In this document: positions 1-14,569 of the stretch, one piece after another | How the letters are laid out: every line of letters begins with the position of its first letter | Position numbering within the stretch: position 1 is the first letter of the stretch | Source: Helopsaltes ochotensis | Taxonomy: Eukaryota > Chordata > Aves > Passeriformes > Locustellidae | Direction of reading: 5' to 3' | Length of the DNA: 64,000 nt | NCBI GenBank assembly: GCA_013400155.1 | Contig: VXBM01000331.1 | Span: 454,103 to 518,102, forward strand | Made by a program: the position numbers and the translations under genes | Notes under the pieces: model-generated | What the model was told of the DNA's origin: nothing | What the model saw: the letters and a program-made list of their open reading frames with translations, nothing else | Databases searched by the model: none

Positions 1-1809
1 GTTGATTGATTGTTGGTTTTACCAGTGTGTTGGAGAGGTGGCAACTTCACCTTCCAATCTGTGGTCACCTTTGGAATTCTATAAAATGTCAAAGTATGTA
101 AATAAAAGACTTCTTCCTGTCTTAAGACAACTCAGCATGTAAATGCAGTTCTTTCCAGGCTCATATCTCCATATAGAAGTATAGGGACGTTGTATTTGCA
201 TTTGGTCACTGCAGTTAATCTGTAAATTGAAAATTATAATGGTATTTTTCTTACCCAGCAACAACTAGAATGCAATGAGATAGTTAAGAGGGGAAACAAT
301 TTTCAAATTAATATTTACCACTGCAGAATGTTATGTAGCTGGGGAACAATATTTCCAATATCCTATTTTGTTCTTTTTTCTATCTGAGTTTAATACTATA
401 ATCTTGTTTAAAATGTATTCCACTTCTTGCTTTTCAGAACTAGGTCATGTTTTGATAGTTGCATTTGTATTCAGATGTGTGACCTAGTAAGGAGTTAATG
501 TCTTTTTAGCTATATTTTAAGAAACAAGACCATTAAGTTACCTTTATAGATGAAATAGAGTAAAGGTTAATTATGTCTTGAACAACTAGGTAAACTTAGC
601 TTTTCACAATTAACATCCTTTCTTGAGTTTCTGTCAATGTAAGTAAATTTTAAATCCTTACACTGGTTGTTTAATAAAAGCTGTAGTCTCATTTTGGAAT
701 ACAGCTGCAGAAGGGAATTATCTGGAAATTAAAAGCGTACTGCACTTATTTATATGGGAATAATTTATAACTTCTAGTTAAATTTGGGTGAAGAAGTAAG
801 ACTGCAGTAAATATGACTTTGTTTATAAATAAATGCTTAAAAAAGAGCTGAAAAAATTGAACAGAGCCATTAGCTGTGGCACTTAGAGCTTTAGGTTGGG
901 GAGGGGGAAATGAAAACAACCTCAATTTTTAGCAGTAGTTGCTTTTGCTAAAATTATACCAGAATTGTGGAGGTTTGTTCGGGGTTCGGTTTTTTGTATG
1001 GGTGTGTCTGGTGTTTTTGTGCTTTTTTTCTTTGGTTTTTTTTTTAATAGTAAGCATTATAAGACTACTTGTCCGATGCTATATTCTGCCTTGAAGCACT
1101 TCGTTACTGGTGTAAGGCTGTCTTTACCCTCAAGAAATAGGGAGAGAAAAACCTTAATAGATCTCTTGTAGCAATGTACAACAAGAAAGGCCTGACTAAA
1201 TTAAGTCAAATGACAATGATTTCCAGAAGCCTTGTTTTTGAGGATTGGAGGGGGGGACAGACAGGGAAATCCCATCATTATGCATCAGATCTTCAATATG
1301 TATTTTATGGTATGCCTCCTATTAAATCCATCTTGTTCTTTATACTGGCTGCGATAGTGTGTATGTGTTACCTTTTGGGATTTCAGTTGCAAAACAAACT
1401 ATGGACTATGGCTGTATGTGGACCTGAATGCAATAACCACACTCCTCAATAAAAACACCATATTAAATAAAAATAAAAACTGAAGCTGTAGAAAGAATTT
1501 CAATTCAGCAAATACATGTAATTACTCCAATTGATATTTCGCCTCAACAATTATTAAGTCAGGAACACCACTGATTAACAAAGCTTTTCCAAAGACTGTA
1601 GGTGTTGGTGCACATACCACATAAACAGGGAATAAAAATCGAAGGCTGATTTTCTTGGTTACTTCTTAAAATTAACATGTGGTCAGGCTTGTTATTTATT
1701 TCACATTTGGAGACAAAACACCTTACTCATGACCTGATGAAACTTAGATCTGAACTAAGTTAAGAATGAGGTTTTAAATAAAATAGATAAATAAAATAAA
1801 ATTTAATAA
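1..1809 (+). other. Intronic sequence upstream of the first AUH exon in the window; nothing recognised
   Basis: AT-rich unique sequence. Small open frames here (for example 965-1171 and 1174-1452 on +) have no family resemblance, and I see no repeat family. It becomes low-complexity A/T, with AAATA-like words, at about 1776-1809 just before the gap. I assign it to an AUH intron because the first visible AUH exon is internal and has no start codon. Confidence 0.6.
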
Positions 1810-1972
1810 NNNNNNNNNNNNNNNNNNNNNNNNNNNNNNNNNNNNNNNNNNNNNNNNNNNNNNNNNNNNNNNNNNNNNNNNNNNNNNNNNNNNNNNNNNN
1901 NNNNNNNNNNNNNNNNNNNNNNNNNNNNNNNNNNNNNNNNNNNNNNNNNNNNNNNNNNNNNNNNNNNNNNNN
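1810..1972. other. Assembly gap (163 N)
   Basis: A run of unknown bases, flanked on the left by A/T low-complexity sequence, which probably caused the break. Any open frame drawn across it is meaningless. Confidence 0.99.
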
Positions 1973-4900
1973 TGTTGGTCTTGTTGCATTATAATAAATC
2001 TTGCATGTTTTTGTTGAAAGCATTTGATTAGTTTTTATAAGCTGTGATACAACTTCAGTAGGTGGTGATATTTAGTTTATATATAGTTCTATCAGATATG
2101 TTTAGTTTTAACATATTCCACTTTGAATGAGATCATCCAGAATGAAAGCACCTTATGATCAGTTTCTTGCATTCATGTTTTTTACTGTGTGCTTTTTATT
2201 TTATTCAGAGCAGATACAGTTCTATATTTACAGATTTTTTTTCCCTTCTTTAATATTTTTTTCTGTCCTTCTGGCTTTCAGTCATCACCAAACTTTTAAT
2301 TTACCTAAAAGAGTGCACTTGTTCATCTTTTAGACAAATATACTCTTTTTTAAAAAAAAATCCTATTTTGACTATGGAAGATTGTGCATACATGCATTTT
2401 TTGGTGCCACGTTATATGCTACGGTTTGATTTTGGGTGCAAGCTGTCGAAAAGTGGTTTCCAGTGTTCCAAGAATGGTGAAAAGATTATAAACAATTTCA
2501 CTGGATTGGTGGTTCTGCTAACTGCTACCCCACCTTCCCATTGTTTATTAAAAATTACCAAGAATTATCATTGATGAGGTCAGTGCTGTGCCTTGTTTTA
2601 CTGTTTGAATCTCTGAGGCTTCTGTGGAGCTTTGGTTAGCATTTTAAACCCTGGTTTAGTAGTGAACACTTAAGATTTACCAAATCCGTCTGTGTTTACA
2701 GGAAATAGATCTGGCCTTCAAAGATGGAGTACTCTAGTTTGGAAATTTTTGGATAACCATCATGGTCTTTCTGTGTTACTGACACTGTAAGATGTAGATT
2801 TTAGCACAGTATTTTGCTTATTGTGTTATGATGTTGCCTGTTTGATTAAGTGTACAGCATTAACTAATACAGTCCCTTGAGTGCCAGCATTCCGAGTGTG
2901 TTGCTAGGTTCTTGATTGTTTTCCAATGGTAGATTTATTTCTTCTCTTGTTATTGAATTAATTTAAGATAGCCTTTGACTAAGTGTTGTCTGATCTTGGT
3001 GCTACTGCACAGCCGTGACAAAAATCAACATAACCACAGCAGTAATTTACTTTTTCTTCTAGTAGTAATTCCTAATGTTGTTCTGGAGGACAAGAGGCTA
3101 TGCTTTGGACGTAGCTCTTGAAATTTCCTTCTGCAAAGGTAACTGTACCAAAAGTAGGATGCTACTTGCTCAGATGGTTTATTGAGATCAGCATAGCCAG
3201 TTTGCAGTGTGTCAAAACAGGCCTCCAATATCACTTGCTGTCCAGGGCTTCCATTCCCTCTCCAGGGAGCCACACTGTGCATGTTTGATGGCTTGGTAAC
3301 ATTATCCTTTCCTCTCCCTGTTCAGGTTTGAAATTGTATGTTTCAATGTTTCTCATGAATGAGAAAGAATAGTTTGTTAGCTCTTTGCTTTGCCTCTCTT
3401 GGTCTCTGGCATTGCACCTTGAATGAATCGGTATTCAAACGGTAGCAACTCCTTACATGGTACTGAAAGCATAATGTTGCTCTTCTATCAGAGAAATCTT
3501 GATCTCACTGATTGGGCCAAGCATGAGGCTTTGACTTAAGAATTATCAAGTCTTGTAGTGAATACAACTTTTGCCTAGGTAGGCACTGGCTTGATGATAT
3601 TACTAAGCAAGCTTAAAAAAAAAAAATACTTACTGTGAAATGTTAGGGAGTGTTTCTTCTGTGGTGTTCTGTGAATGAACCAGCTTGAAACTATTACTTG
3701 GTAAATTATGCTAATTTAGAAATAAAATATTTAGCACTAGACTGGAGAATGTATTATGCAAAGTAGGAGTGCCAGTAATAAAATGTGTTATCTTCATACT
3801 GTAAATCAGACAAGTAGAAAACAAAAAAAATGAAAACCATATCTAATTTGATTCTCCTAACAACCAGAGATTATATTAGAGACTATAATTGTTTGTGTAT
3901 ATTATATAGAGACTATAGTTTGAGTTTTATTTGTGCTCTTTAAGGAGAAAAAAGAACTTGCATAGAGGTAGAATGCAAAAATGTAACTGAATTCATTTAA
4001 CTCCTTTGTGTTTCATAAATTCACTTCTTGATTATGTGCTGTGCTGTTTTTTTGTAGTAAGTTTTTAAATGTACTTAGTAGGAGTAAAAAATACAAGAAA
4101 TAATTTTCATTTTTCTTTTATCCAAAGCTTTCATTTATTTGCACAGAAAGTAGAATCTGTCATCTAGGTTTTACTTCATTATTGTCTTACTGAGGGCAGA
4201 ATGAGACTGCAAGACAAAACATTAGTAAATATGAAGCAACTGAAGAATCTGTTTATCAGACTGAGAGATAATTGAAATATCCAAATGATTTTCTGTAGTA
4301 CAAGCAAATCATGGAAGAGTTGGATACAGAAAACAGTAGGTGAAGGGTTTAATTAGAATTACCTCTTTCATTCCCATTATTTTCCCAGTTTCTTTCTATT
4401 ATCAACAATGTAGAACACACCATCTCTCTTGTCCATAATAAAGTACCAAATGGAAAATTTTAAAATAAAGACTGTAATATTCCTCTATTAAAGTTGGAAC
4501 TTTTTTTTTTCAATTTTAAAATACATTGTTTCTATGCCATATATAAGAGTGAACGATTAATGGAGGAAATTGGGAAATTATTAGAATTGAGTGAGAGGCT
4601 TTAGCATCTGTCAGAGTAAATGGAAGAAAAAAATTATTCATACCTTTGGTTAATAACCAGCTGTAATGTGCAGTTACCATTTTCATTAAAAAGCAAAATT
4701 TCTTTACAAATACTAAAAATATAAATTTTTAATGCAGCTCTTTACTGTGATTGTCTTCCTGAACTTTGAAGGTATTAAAGCAAAGACAGTAATGTTCAAG
4801 TCTAACAACAGTTGTAGTCTATTAAGCTTCTTATCTAAAGCACAGGAATTAGAGTGTACCTAAAAGCTTTTCACAATTGTAACTAGCAAATGTATGGCAC

Positions 4901-6389
4901 AGAATTCCGTATTCAGACTTTAAAGTGTAGTCGTTTTTGCAGATGAATATATTTTTGAAACAAATGGAGATATAGAAATTAATTGAATAATCACTTTGTC
5001 ATCATTTTTGCACTTATGAGAGGTAAAGCTTTTTAACATTTAATTACTTGCCTTGTGAAAAAAATGGTTTGACCAATTTTCTTTACCCTGAAGTTCATGT
5101 AGGAAGATTTGACAGTCTCTCTCAGCCACTTTCAAATATTGCTGTGTATGCTGGTTGGTTTTCATAGTGTTACAAAATGGATGAAAGTACTTGTTGAAGT
5201 ATTTTGTTTCTGTTAGCTTTTTTCCCCGTAGAGGAATCTTTTTTGACGGTAGTGCTTGTAACTGAAAATGAAAGCAAACTGTTGTCGTCACGGACTTGAT
5301 TATAGATTTAGCAAGGCAAGGTAACTGCCTGAAACAAAACTCATTGCCAAGGTTATATGCCATCACAATGTTGTTCTTCAGGAAAGGTCCCCAAAAATCA
5401 AATCAAGATACAGTGCGGTGTTGTAATTATTTTTCTGATTTCCTGTGACATAAATTATTTAATGTGTAAAACGTAATTTTGTGATCATAATGCTCCGAGT
5501 ATAAAGAATATTCCAGTTATCAGAACTGACATGGACTGCCTCTACTTGCCACTCAAGGAGCATAGCTTATGCCCTTTTTATCTTGCCCTTTTTTTTTTCC
5601 TTTAATTATTTTAATTTTTTTTTTTAAATCTTAGCTTTTATAATTAAGAGCCACATCAAGAAACATCAAGAATCTGGGTAGTGAGGAGGTGGAAAAGAAA
5701 TTTATTCTGAGTTACAAAATAAGAATATTTAGATATAAACTTAATTCTTTTAAGAACAAAATAAAAATTCATTCCCAGTTGTTATGCAAGCTAGGAAGTA
5801 GTTTCAAATAATCATTACTGCTGATTCAAAATTCCTATTTATGTCTGTGACCTTTTGAAAATTCTTTTATAACTTGTAACCAGACAGCCTGGACATTTTG
5901 GTTTCATAAAGAAACTCAGTAAAGTAACAGATCTCAAACCTTTCAATTCTGTTATAGGAATCAGCCCATAGACTTGTAGTATTATGTGGGTTTAAGCTAT
6001 TTTTAGTTGAAATATACACTAAAGATAAATAGCATGTAAATGAGTGCTTTGCTTTGTAGTAACAAGACTAAAATTTGTAATTCTTTATTTGACATTCTCA
6101 CTCTAAAAATAGGACTTTTTTCCTCTTTCTTGTATTCTTAATGGGTGACCTTCAATCATGGAATCGGTCTACACATGTGCACCTAGTGGTATTTAAACAT
6201 TCTGGCGGCATGTGACCATTCTTTTTAGTAATTTGAAATCTCCATTGTTACTACGTTTAAATAAATGTACTAAGAAATGGGGAGGGAGATTTCTTATCTG
6301 TAGATTAAAATATGTCCTTGGAGAGGTTCTGGAACAAAAGTGAAAACTAAACTAATACTAGGCACACAAGGGACGAGAGAGTCATAAGG
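1973..6389 (+). other. Intronic sequence; nothing recognised
   Basis: AT-rich unique sequence with short homopolymer runs. I looked for the missing upstream AUH exon, with its expected glycine- and lysine-rich segment before NLPVP, and for CR1 3' tails, and found neither. The open frames at 3025-3282 and 5040-5366 on the minus strand look like chance frames. Confidence 0.55.
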
Positions 6390-7553
6390 TGTAGTCAGAG
6401 GAGGGAAATGTCGCTTAACCAGTCTGACAACCTATGATGAAATGAATAGTTAGTTGAAAAACAGGCAGTGGATATTGTCTATCTTGACTTCAGTAAGGCT
6501 TTTGACAGTACCTGTTGTAAATTTTTTGTAGAGTAACTGGTGAGTATGGACTGGATGAAAAGGCAGTGACGTGGATTGATAATTGGCTACATAAATGGGT
6601 CCAGACTGTGCATCAGCAGCCTGAAGTCTGCTTGGAGGCCCCTAGCCAGTGTGTATCCCAGGGGCAGTGCCACGTTCAGTCCTGTTTGACATCTTTAATG
6701 ATCTGGATGATGGGATAGAGTGTAGTCTCAGCAAGTTTGCTGATGATATAATATCGTAAGGAATGGGTTGTGTGTTGGGTCGTACTACCATTCAGAGGGA
6801 ACTCAACAAGCTGGAGAAATAGACTAACAGGAACCTCAATAATTTCTACAAAGTAAAATGCAAACAACCTCATGCACCAGGTACATGTTGGGGGTACTGA
6901 TAGGAAAAGCAGCAGCACAAAAAAGCCCTGCAAGTCTGAGTGGGTCACCAAGTTGAATGTGAGATAGCAGTGTGCCTTCGTGGCAAGGAAGAACAGTGGT
7001 ATCCTGGGCTGCATTAGGATGAGTGTTGCCAGGAGTTGAGGGAGGTGATCCTTTAGCTCTCATCACAGGTGAGGCGACTGCTGGAGTACTATGGCCAGTT
7101 CTAGGCTCCTCAGTAAAAGACAGAGCTACTGGGAAGTCCACTGAAAGGGCCCGTTGGTTATGAATGCTCCAGAGCATCTCTTTGGTGTGAAAAGGTTGAG
7201 CAAGCTAGGACTAGAGAAGAAAAGGCTCAGGAGGTGATCTCAGCAGTATATGAGGGTGTTAGAAGACAAAGATAGACTATCTCTGGTGGTTAGTGACAGG
7301 ACCAGAGGCAATGGGCACAAACTGGCCCATTGAAGAGATTCTCCCTCAGCATCAGGAAGTCGTTATTCGCTGTGAAAGGGACTGAGTATTGATACAGGTT
7401 ACCCACGAGGTTGTGGAGTCTCCCTCCTAAGAAATCTTCAAAAGCCAGCTGGGCATGAGCTTGAGCAACCTATTCAAGGTGATGCTGGTTGAGTAGACAG
7501 GCTGGACAAGGTGAGCTCCTTGGTTTCTTTCAGCCTCAACCATTCTGTGATTT
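6390..7553 (+). mobile_element. CR1 LINE fragment, sense, from mid reverse transcriptase to the 3' end
   Basis: A degraded, 5'-truncated CR1 retrotransposon. Near 6460-6510 the sequence decays from the CR1 reverse-transcriptase stretch read as DIVYLDFSKAFD. At 6736-6747 the catalytic motif is intact as FADD (TTTGCTGATGAT). Around 6990-7120 it follows the C-terminal CR1 segment (ILGCI, a primate-LINE-unlike avian wording), and at 7285-7320 the SDRTRGNG-like part. It ends with the typical CR1 3' wording, TTTCAGCCTCAACC followed by ATTCTGTGATT. Frameshifts and stops throughout make it a dead copy. It lies in an AUH intron in the same direction as the gene. Confidence 0.9.
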
Positions 7554-10500
7554 AAGGGCTTCCCATGTGCCGCAGACATACATAGGCAGATATTTGCCAC
7601 ACTTTTCTCAATCTGCTAGAGTTAAATAACAAATTGTGGAACTGTTAATCTCTTCCTCAATTTATAGCATACTTCCCTCTAGTAATCCATGTAATACTGA
7701 CAGTATGCAGGATATTTTTAAACAATTCATCCTCCTGGGTTTATGTTTTATGAAATCCATTATTCAAAAGGAAAAATGACTTGCTGGAAATGCCCCCTGA
7801 AGTTGCTTGTCCTTGTAAGCTGTTCAGTAATCAACCTTATTTGTCAAGTAATCAGAAATGCACATGTGGAATAAATAGCTTGGGCAATCTATTTCTTTAT
7901 TCTGTGACAATTCAGTTGTGTTGTTATTTAAAATTGAAATCTGTAGCTACTTCTGTCTTAGATGGTTGCTCACAGTTTTTGAGGCAAGTAGAGTGTGCTC
8001 ACTACTTTCTTTTCAGTTTCATTTTGTGAAACAAGAATTCTTCTGTTCATAATTAAAGTCAAGTCAGGGTTTTGAATCTGATTCAGTAAGTGCAAGAGGT
8101 AGGGACAAGCTTCTGGTTTATATCTGAATAGCTGTTTTTTCTGAAGGTTGGTTGCCAGAAGTCACTGAATTAAGATGAGAAAGGAACAATAAGGACCTTT
8201 TTTGAACATTGTCCAGGTACAGGACAACACAGGAATAGCAGGGGAAGTTAAGGTGACTATCTTTCATTTTAATGTTTTGTATCAAATGCATAAAAAGGCA
8301 GGCTTTAAACTGAGGCTTCATTTGAATATTTATAGATACCAAATTCTGCTAAAATTAGTTGAATTGAAGATATTTGCTCCCCAATCTGTAAAAAATACTT
8401 CAAAAATAGAAGTTAATTATATCTAAGGGACTGTATAGGATTTTTGCATTGTTAGGGCTTGAGTGGGCTTTCATGGAATTTTCTGATTCATGGGAAGCAT
8501 GGAGTGTTACTGCAGTAACAATGCAGACCTTTTACTTTTAGAGAAACTGAGTTCTACGTCTATTGGATTTTAGTTCTTTAATGATGACTCCTGCATCTTA
8601 GCTAAAGGAAGGGAGTACTGCAGGTGTTCCTCAGGTGGATTGTAACAACTGCCAAGCCAGAAATGGGTGATTCTCATACACTTCATTGGCACTTGAATAG
8701 TCTAAATCTCAAAATCTTGTGTATAACTCTAGGAATATTTTTTTCCATTTACATGAGTATGTAGTACAGTTGCTTACAGAAAATCTTGCGTGTATAAATT
8801 TGTTTACCAAGCAAGCAGAACACTCCAAGGAGGTTGGTCTTTTTGAATTTGGTATAGTCTGAATTTGTAATTCTTTTTCCTGCATGTTAAATATTTTAGG
8901 CTAATCAGTTTGGTCAAGTTCATGCAGGTTGACCAGGAGCACAGTTCACAAAGTCTGGAATTCTGGATAACCTGTACTGTTCTTCCTTTGCCTGTTTCAG
9001 GAACTCACAGTAAGGGATCAGAATTAGTAATAGGTCTTCCTTTGCGTAATTGGACACCAGCGGAAGAAAGTGGTGTTTTGCCTGTTATGTGAAATCTACT
9101 GTATATAATGTTTCATAAAAACAAGGCTACTTTCATATGTAAATTCTTGCCATTTTGGTTTTACCATATGTATTCATTCTTCATATTTCCTTACTAACAA
9201 TGGAAAGTAGGTTTTTCCTTGTTGATCAGGCCATTTATTTTTTGTCAATAATGAGAAGCTGAGGTTGTGCAGGAATAAAAAAAAGGCTGTTTGAGAGTTA
9301 CTAAGAAAGTGTCACATATAATCCTCCCAGCTATTATATTACGTAAATAGTCATTTATGATTCAGGTCAGTAGAATCCAGGCAGTTTCTTCTTTCTATTT
9401 GGGGAATGTCAGTATCCACAATAGTATGAATCAGCTGTGTGGGCGTTATGGCACACATCTGAGAAACTATTTAGTGGTCAAGTCCTCCAGACTAGGTGCC
9501 TGTATTCATATGCTGGCCTGTTGTTTGTCATATCATGGTCTCTAAGCGGAAAGGAAATCCCTTGTTACTCACCAGCAGTACGCATCATGTGGAAAGTCAC
9601 TTGAAGATGAAATAACAATTACCTGCCTCAGAACAACTGTGATTCTTTGAAATTACTTCCAATACATTACGTGTGTTTTTATATGCTTAGTTGCAAAGTG
9701 CTCCCCCTGTGACATTCTGTACTCATGGCAAAACTGTCGGAGAGTTTACATACTCTATTCTATATCTTTCAGTAACGAGGAGTCACAGGGGAGCAGGAGG
9801 TGTCCCAAGACTACAAGATGCTGCCGATCCATCCAATCTAAAACTACATGTGACATGTCAGTTTACCAGGGATGTATTACTGAAGTTGAGCTGAAGGTTC
9901 ATAGTTACTGCAGAGTAGGAAGCAGGTCAATTTCTTTATATTGCTATATGACATATTTTCTATTTTTTTTGAGCAGTTGATGGGTTTAGTTTAGCTGGCT
10001 AATGTTACTAAGTTTATTTTTCCTTATTGACGTTACTCAGTTTACCTGTTGGTCACTCCACCTGTATCATGTCTTGAATGGCCAGTAAACATCCCTTTTT
10101 ACAGGTTTTGTCAGCTTCTGTGCTAAGAGATTATTCCTCAAAAAACTTAAAACATAAAATTTATTTTGGTCTACTTGTTAACATTTGTATTCTCTTCAGA
10201 TAGAAGTCTCTGCTCTTGTGATCTTGAATATACGGACATGTTTTTGTCTTATGTCTGGCTCTGCTGGTGACATAACATAAACTGAATTGGACCCTTTTAT
10301 TTCTTTACTGTACTTAGAACCTTACTTTTCTGTAATATAATTAAACATTGATGTTACATTAGGATGTGACTGCTGGCATTTGCTTGGGATGTATTTTATG
10401 TGCAGAATAGAACTGTATTTACAGAATAAGCAGCATGTTTTACATTAGAATAGATGTGTGAAGTAATCCTTTCTGAATTAATTGTATGAACTACCATATT

Positions 10501-13500
10501 TTTAGTGTCCTTCATATTCCAAACTTTGGTGTACTATGGTAACTCAGTGAAATTCTCTAAAGTTTAATGCTGCTCATTACTTAGTCTTTTTAACTGCTTT
10601 TAACAGCATTAATCTTTATATATACATGGTCTACTCTTGTCTCTGGGTTGTAGTGTTGTACTCTCTCATTTAGTTTAGCTAATCTGTTTCTTTTATATAT
10701 ATATTAACTGCCTTTTTTATTTCACTATTCAGCTCATGATTGCACCCTGATAAACCTGTATCATATCTAGAATTCAGCACTAATGAGTAGTAGTGCAACA
10801 ATGGCCTGAAATTAATATCTTGTTATTTGAATTGCGAAAAAATGTGGAATGTTGATGTATAAAACCACTAGGCCTCTTGGCAAAGCTTTAAATATTTTTT
10901 TTATCACTCATAGCAAATGAGCTTTGTCATGTAGAAGCATTGTGGAGATTGACCTGTTTATACATGTAATTTATTTTTCCTAAAATTTGAGTGCATACAA
11001 CTCAATTAAGCCTACAGGGCGTTATTTGTCAAACGTCATCTCTGTTTTTGTTATGGGCTCAACAGTTTTGGCAGTTGTACATTAAAATCATGCAGATAAA
11101 TGTGATCAAGTGTCTCTTATGCTACAAAATACTAATTCTCCAGGAAGCTTTACCCTTGTTAACAAGTTCTGGTAGCTTAGAAACTCAGTTTACAATCCCA
11201 AGTGATTACTAGCTTTCTTCTGTGCTAGTTTTTCTGATGCTTCACAAGAACATGTTGAAAGGATTAATTTCTTAAATTTGTTTAATAGATACACACAAGA
11301 CTATTACAGGGAATTTGTCTTTTGCCTTTCATTCATTGTCAACTCTTATGTCAGGTGATCCTTTCAAATTAATATCCTTGGGAAGTGATGATTCGAACTT
11401 ACATTATCAAACTGCTTTTTGTCCCCTTAAATTATGATTTTTTTATTATTTCATGATAGGAGTGCTGGCTGTAATTCTTGAAACCAAGCTGTTTTATAAT
11501 ACTCATTCTGTAACTTCCATTTCTGTGTAATAGTCTACTTGAATTGCACCATAGCAAATTCTGGAAGTTGCTTATCTTAGGAAAGTATTCTGCCTTGGAG
11601 TACTGCAAAAGCCATGCAAATAGTGCTCAAGATACTGTTTGCTAGTCTCTGATAAATGGAACATTCATACAGGCAGAAACTGCTGGAAAACTGCAGTTAA
11701 CTATGACCCTGCCTTCATGTTCAGGCAAACTATTTTTTATGTACCCCGGCAAAAGCATATTTCTTTAAGAAAAAGGCTAGCTGTGTCAGCTAGCAAAATT
11801 GCAAGACTGTTTGGCAAATTGGTTGTGTTGACAGGGTTATAAGTTTCTGTCAGCAACCGGGCCCTGCTGGAAATGGGAGTTGCCTTTCCACATAACTAAG
11901 AAGAAGTAAATAGAGAAAGAGCAGATTTTTCTGCTGTTCCTCTGTCTCCTATGCTTTCTGTGGCAGATGGCAGGTATAATGGTTCCTTGAGCCCTTTTAA
12001 GTCACTGAAAGACTTGACAGTAATCAGTAGCCTCTTTTGGCACTGAAATTGATTCAGATAATCACTATTAATCATGATCTAAACCAGCAACCCAGGGCCT
12101 TTGTTTTAAAGCATCTGTTAGAATCTTGAAAAGCATTGATAAGTTTTTTGTCCCTTTTTCTAAAGACAATTGGATTTTCATTGGTTGTTAATCATAAAAC
12201 AGGTCAATTTGCAGCTAAAATAACGTTTGTTTCATTACGTATTTTGTTTGTTACCCAGTGAGAGACTACAGGCTTGTATGATAATTATCATGCTGATGTA
12301 TACCAATATTTAATTGATTCTTTTGTTAAATGAAGTTATCTGAAGTTTATCTGTCAGATAGGAAAAAGGTAAGCTAGGTAGCACAATTTCTGAATTTACA
12401 ACTAGCTAGTTCATTAGGAAGTCTTCTAATAAATACATTAAAATAATAATTTTTGTCATATTACCCTTCTGGATTTGAAAAGGAAATAAGTCTTTGTAAG
12501 TCTTTCATGCATCATTTTCATTTATGTGTTGACAGAGGAGTTTTTTCTCTTCTATTTCTGGCTAAGACTGAATGAACTGGTCATTGAATTCAATTAGCTG
12601 AAATATTAAAACAAAGAAAATATATTTTTTTAACATCTGCAGAAAAAGCTGTTGCTGTCAAGAGCTGGTTTAACATTTCAACAACCTATACACTTAAGTG
12701 TCCAGCTAATGAATTACTTTTGACTATCTTTGAAACTTTAGTAGCAACAATGTACTACTGGACTACTATTTGAGTATATTTTAAAATGGATAGCCTGTGG
12801 TAACTCTTACACTAAATATAATTAAAGCTGTAATATACAAATTTATTTCTAAAATGAAATGCATTTTTCCTCAGACTTTGAGTGGTGAAGAGGGATTAAA
12901 AGAACTTGAATTTGCAGAAGGTGAAAAGCAATATTTTAAGCTGATTTTTAAAATCACATTTCCTGTGTCAGAACACTGATGATGAATTACATACAAAACA
13001 CGCCATGGTTGTGCAGTCTCTGAAGCCCTGCTACCTGTCATGTGTGCTGGCAGTATGTGCATCTGTTTGTCAAACTTTGTCAAAGACTTTCCCTCCTCTA
13101 TTAAGCTGTTAGCTGCTGCTTTACAGGAGAAAAGGGGCAATAGTGGTGTCCACTGTTACCAGTGGTGGTCTGTGAATGTCAAGACACAGAGAGCTTCTAG
13201 CTGTGAAAGCATCACAGGCATGTCATACATACATACACCTCTCTTTCGTCGGGTACTGTTTGTATAATGGCTTTGTTTAGCTCTGCTATCTGTGCTCTAG
13301 AAGTTTACTTTTCAGATTTTTGTCAAAAGTGAGCAGAAGCTAGAGAAAGACATGGAAACCTATTCAGCCACAGGGGGATAGGGAGAGTAATTTTTTTTTT
13401 TTGCCAAAGTGTTGCTGGTGAATTTTTAGTCACAGTGTATTTTATGAAACTTTTTTCCCATACTATGACCTTAAAATGAGCAAAATGTAATGAAATCACG

Positions 13501-13552
13501 GTCCAGATGTGTTCTTTATGAGGTTGATGTTAATTGATACTTTCTTTTTCAG
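7554..13552 (+). other. Intronic sequence between the CR1 and the first AUH exon; nothing recognised
   Basis: About 6 kb of AT-rich unique sequence. It ends in the pyrimidine-rich acceptor tract TTTCTTTTTCAG of the AUH exon. No further exon, repeat family or RNA gene was seen. Short open frames (for example 9691-9894 and 13040-13267 on +) resemble no known protein. Confidence 0.55.
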
Positions 13553-13645
13553 CTAATCTGCCTGTACCTACTATTGCTGCAATAGATGGAACTGCCTTAG
13601 GTGGTGGCCTAGAACTTGCGTTAGCCTGTGATATACGGGTGGCAG
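13553..13645 (+). CDS. AUH: AUH internal coding exon with the first catalytic glutamate (partial CDS)
   Basis: This exon encodes part of mitochondrial 3-methylglutaconyl-CoA hydratase, which hydrates 3-methylglutaconyl-CoA to HMG-CoA in leucine breakdown; the same protein was first found as an AU-rich-RNA binder. It is preceded by a pyrimidine tract and AG at 13551-13552 and followed by GTAGGT at 13646. The first two bases complete a codon begun in an upstream exon (intron phase 1). The 93 bases then read NLPVPTIAAIDG, TALGGG and LELALACDIRVA with no stop. This is the crotonase-fold segment whose glycines form the oxyanion hole. The glutamate codon at 13612-13614 (in LEL) corresponds to the first catalytic Glu of the superfamily. 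From memory the human protein has Leu where DGTALGGG has Thr. Identification rests on recalled family sequence, but the match is continuous across three exons. Confidence 0.96.
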
Positions 13646-14569
13646 GTAGGTCTGAATACTGCTATGGAATATAGCAGTTATTAGTGTTATAGCTGACTTG
13701 ACTAAGCCATCTGTTGGCAACAGTCTTATAAAAATTACTTTGTATTTGACATTGTTTATAACCCATTATTTTAAAGGACTTCAGCAGAAACCTGTCCAGG
13801 TACTTACTAATGTTTCATTTAAAACAACCTAACCCTGTTAGCTGGATTGGTTTTATTAAACTTTTATTTGATTCTTCTGAGCCTAATTTTAACAGTTTTG
13901 CAAGAACAACATGCAAACATTTTTTTTTCCTGATTCTTATGCATTTGCAGGACTCTAGATGGAGATTTGATTTTATCTAAACAGGGTGCTGGGAAATAAC
14001 AAAAGTTGATAGTGAGTGTATTATTACATAAGAAATTAAATTATAAAAGTGACAACAACTCTTGAAAATAGGAACCTTGAGCTAATAAGTTGTCAGAACC
14101 GTAAAGCAAATTGATGGAAAGTCAATGGCAACTTGGTTCTGAGCAATTGCCAGTAACTTAGAATTTATTAAGTTATTTGACCTTAGAGAATATTCTGTCA
14201 GCTAAAGAATTCAAATAATCAGATACAGAGTTCTACCCCACTCTAAGAAGTTAAGCAATAACAGCCATTTTCTTTTAGTACTTTCCATTTGGAAGCATGT
14301 CTCCGTTACTCACTGTAATTGCTTACTTGCTATGTGAAAATTAATAATGTACTGTATTTGCCTTGATGGAAGTAGTTGGATCTTTCACTAAAAGCAGATC
14401 AGTTGAATCTATTTGAAACTTTTTAAATAAATGCTTTGAAAAGTGATTTATTGTTCTTTTTGAAGAAAAATTAATATATTAGCAAACTTCTAGGTCATCA
14501 TTATATATTTTTGGTAGGTTTTTTTCCTTCTACATTATAATAAGAACACCTTTACATTCTGTTTTTTAG
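13646..14569 (+). other. AUH: AUH intron, 924 bp, phase 1
   Basis: Bounded by GTAGGT and TTTTTTAG. AT-rich, with no recognisable element inside. Confidence 0.93.

Noticed and set aside
1..13552. The AUH exon preceding the one at 13553
   Set aside because: I searched by eye for the expected coding segment (ADLKER-like) with splice borders and found nothing convincing. It is probably beyond the left edge of the window.
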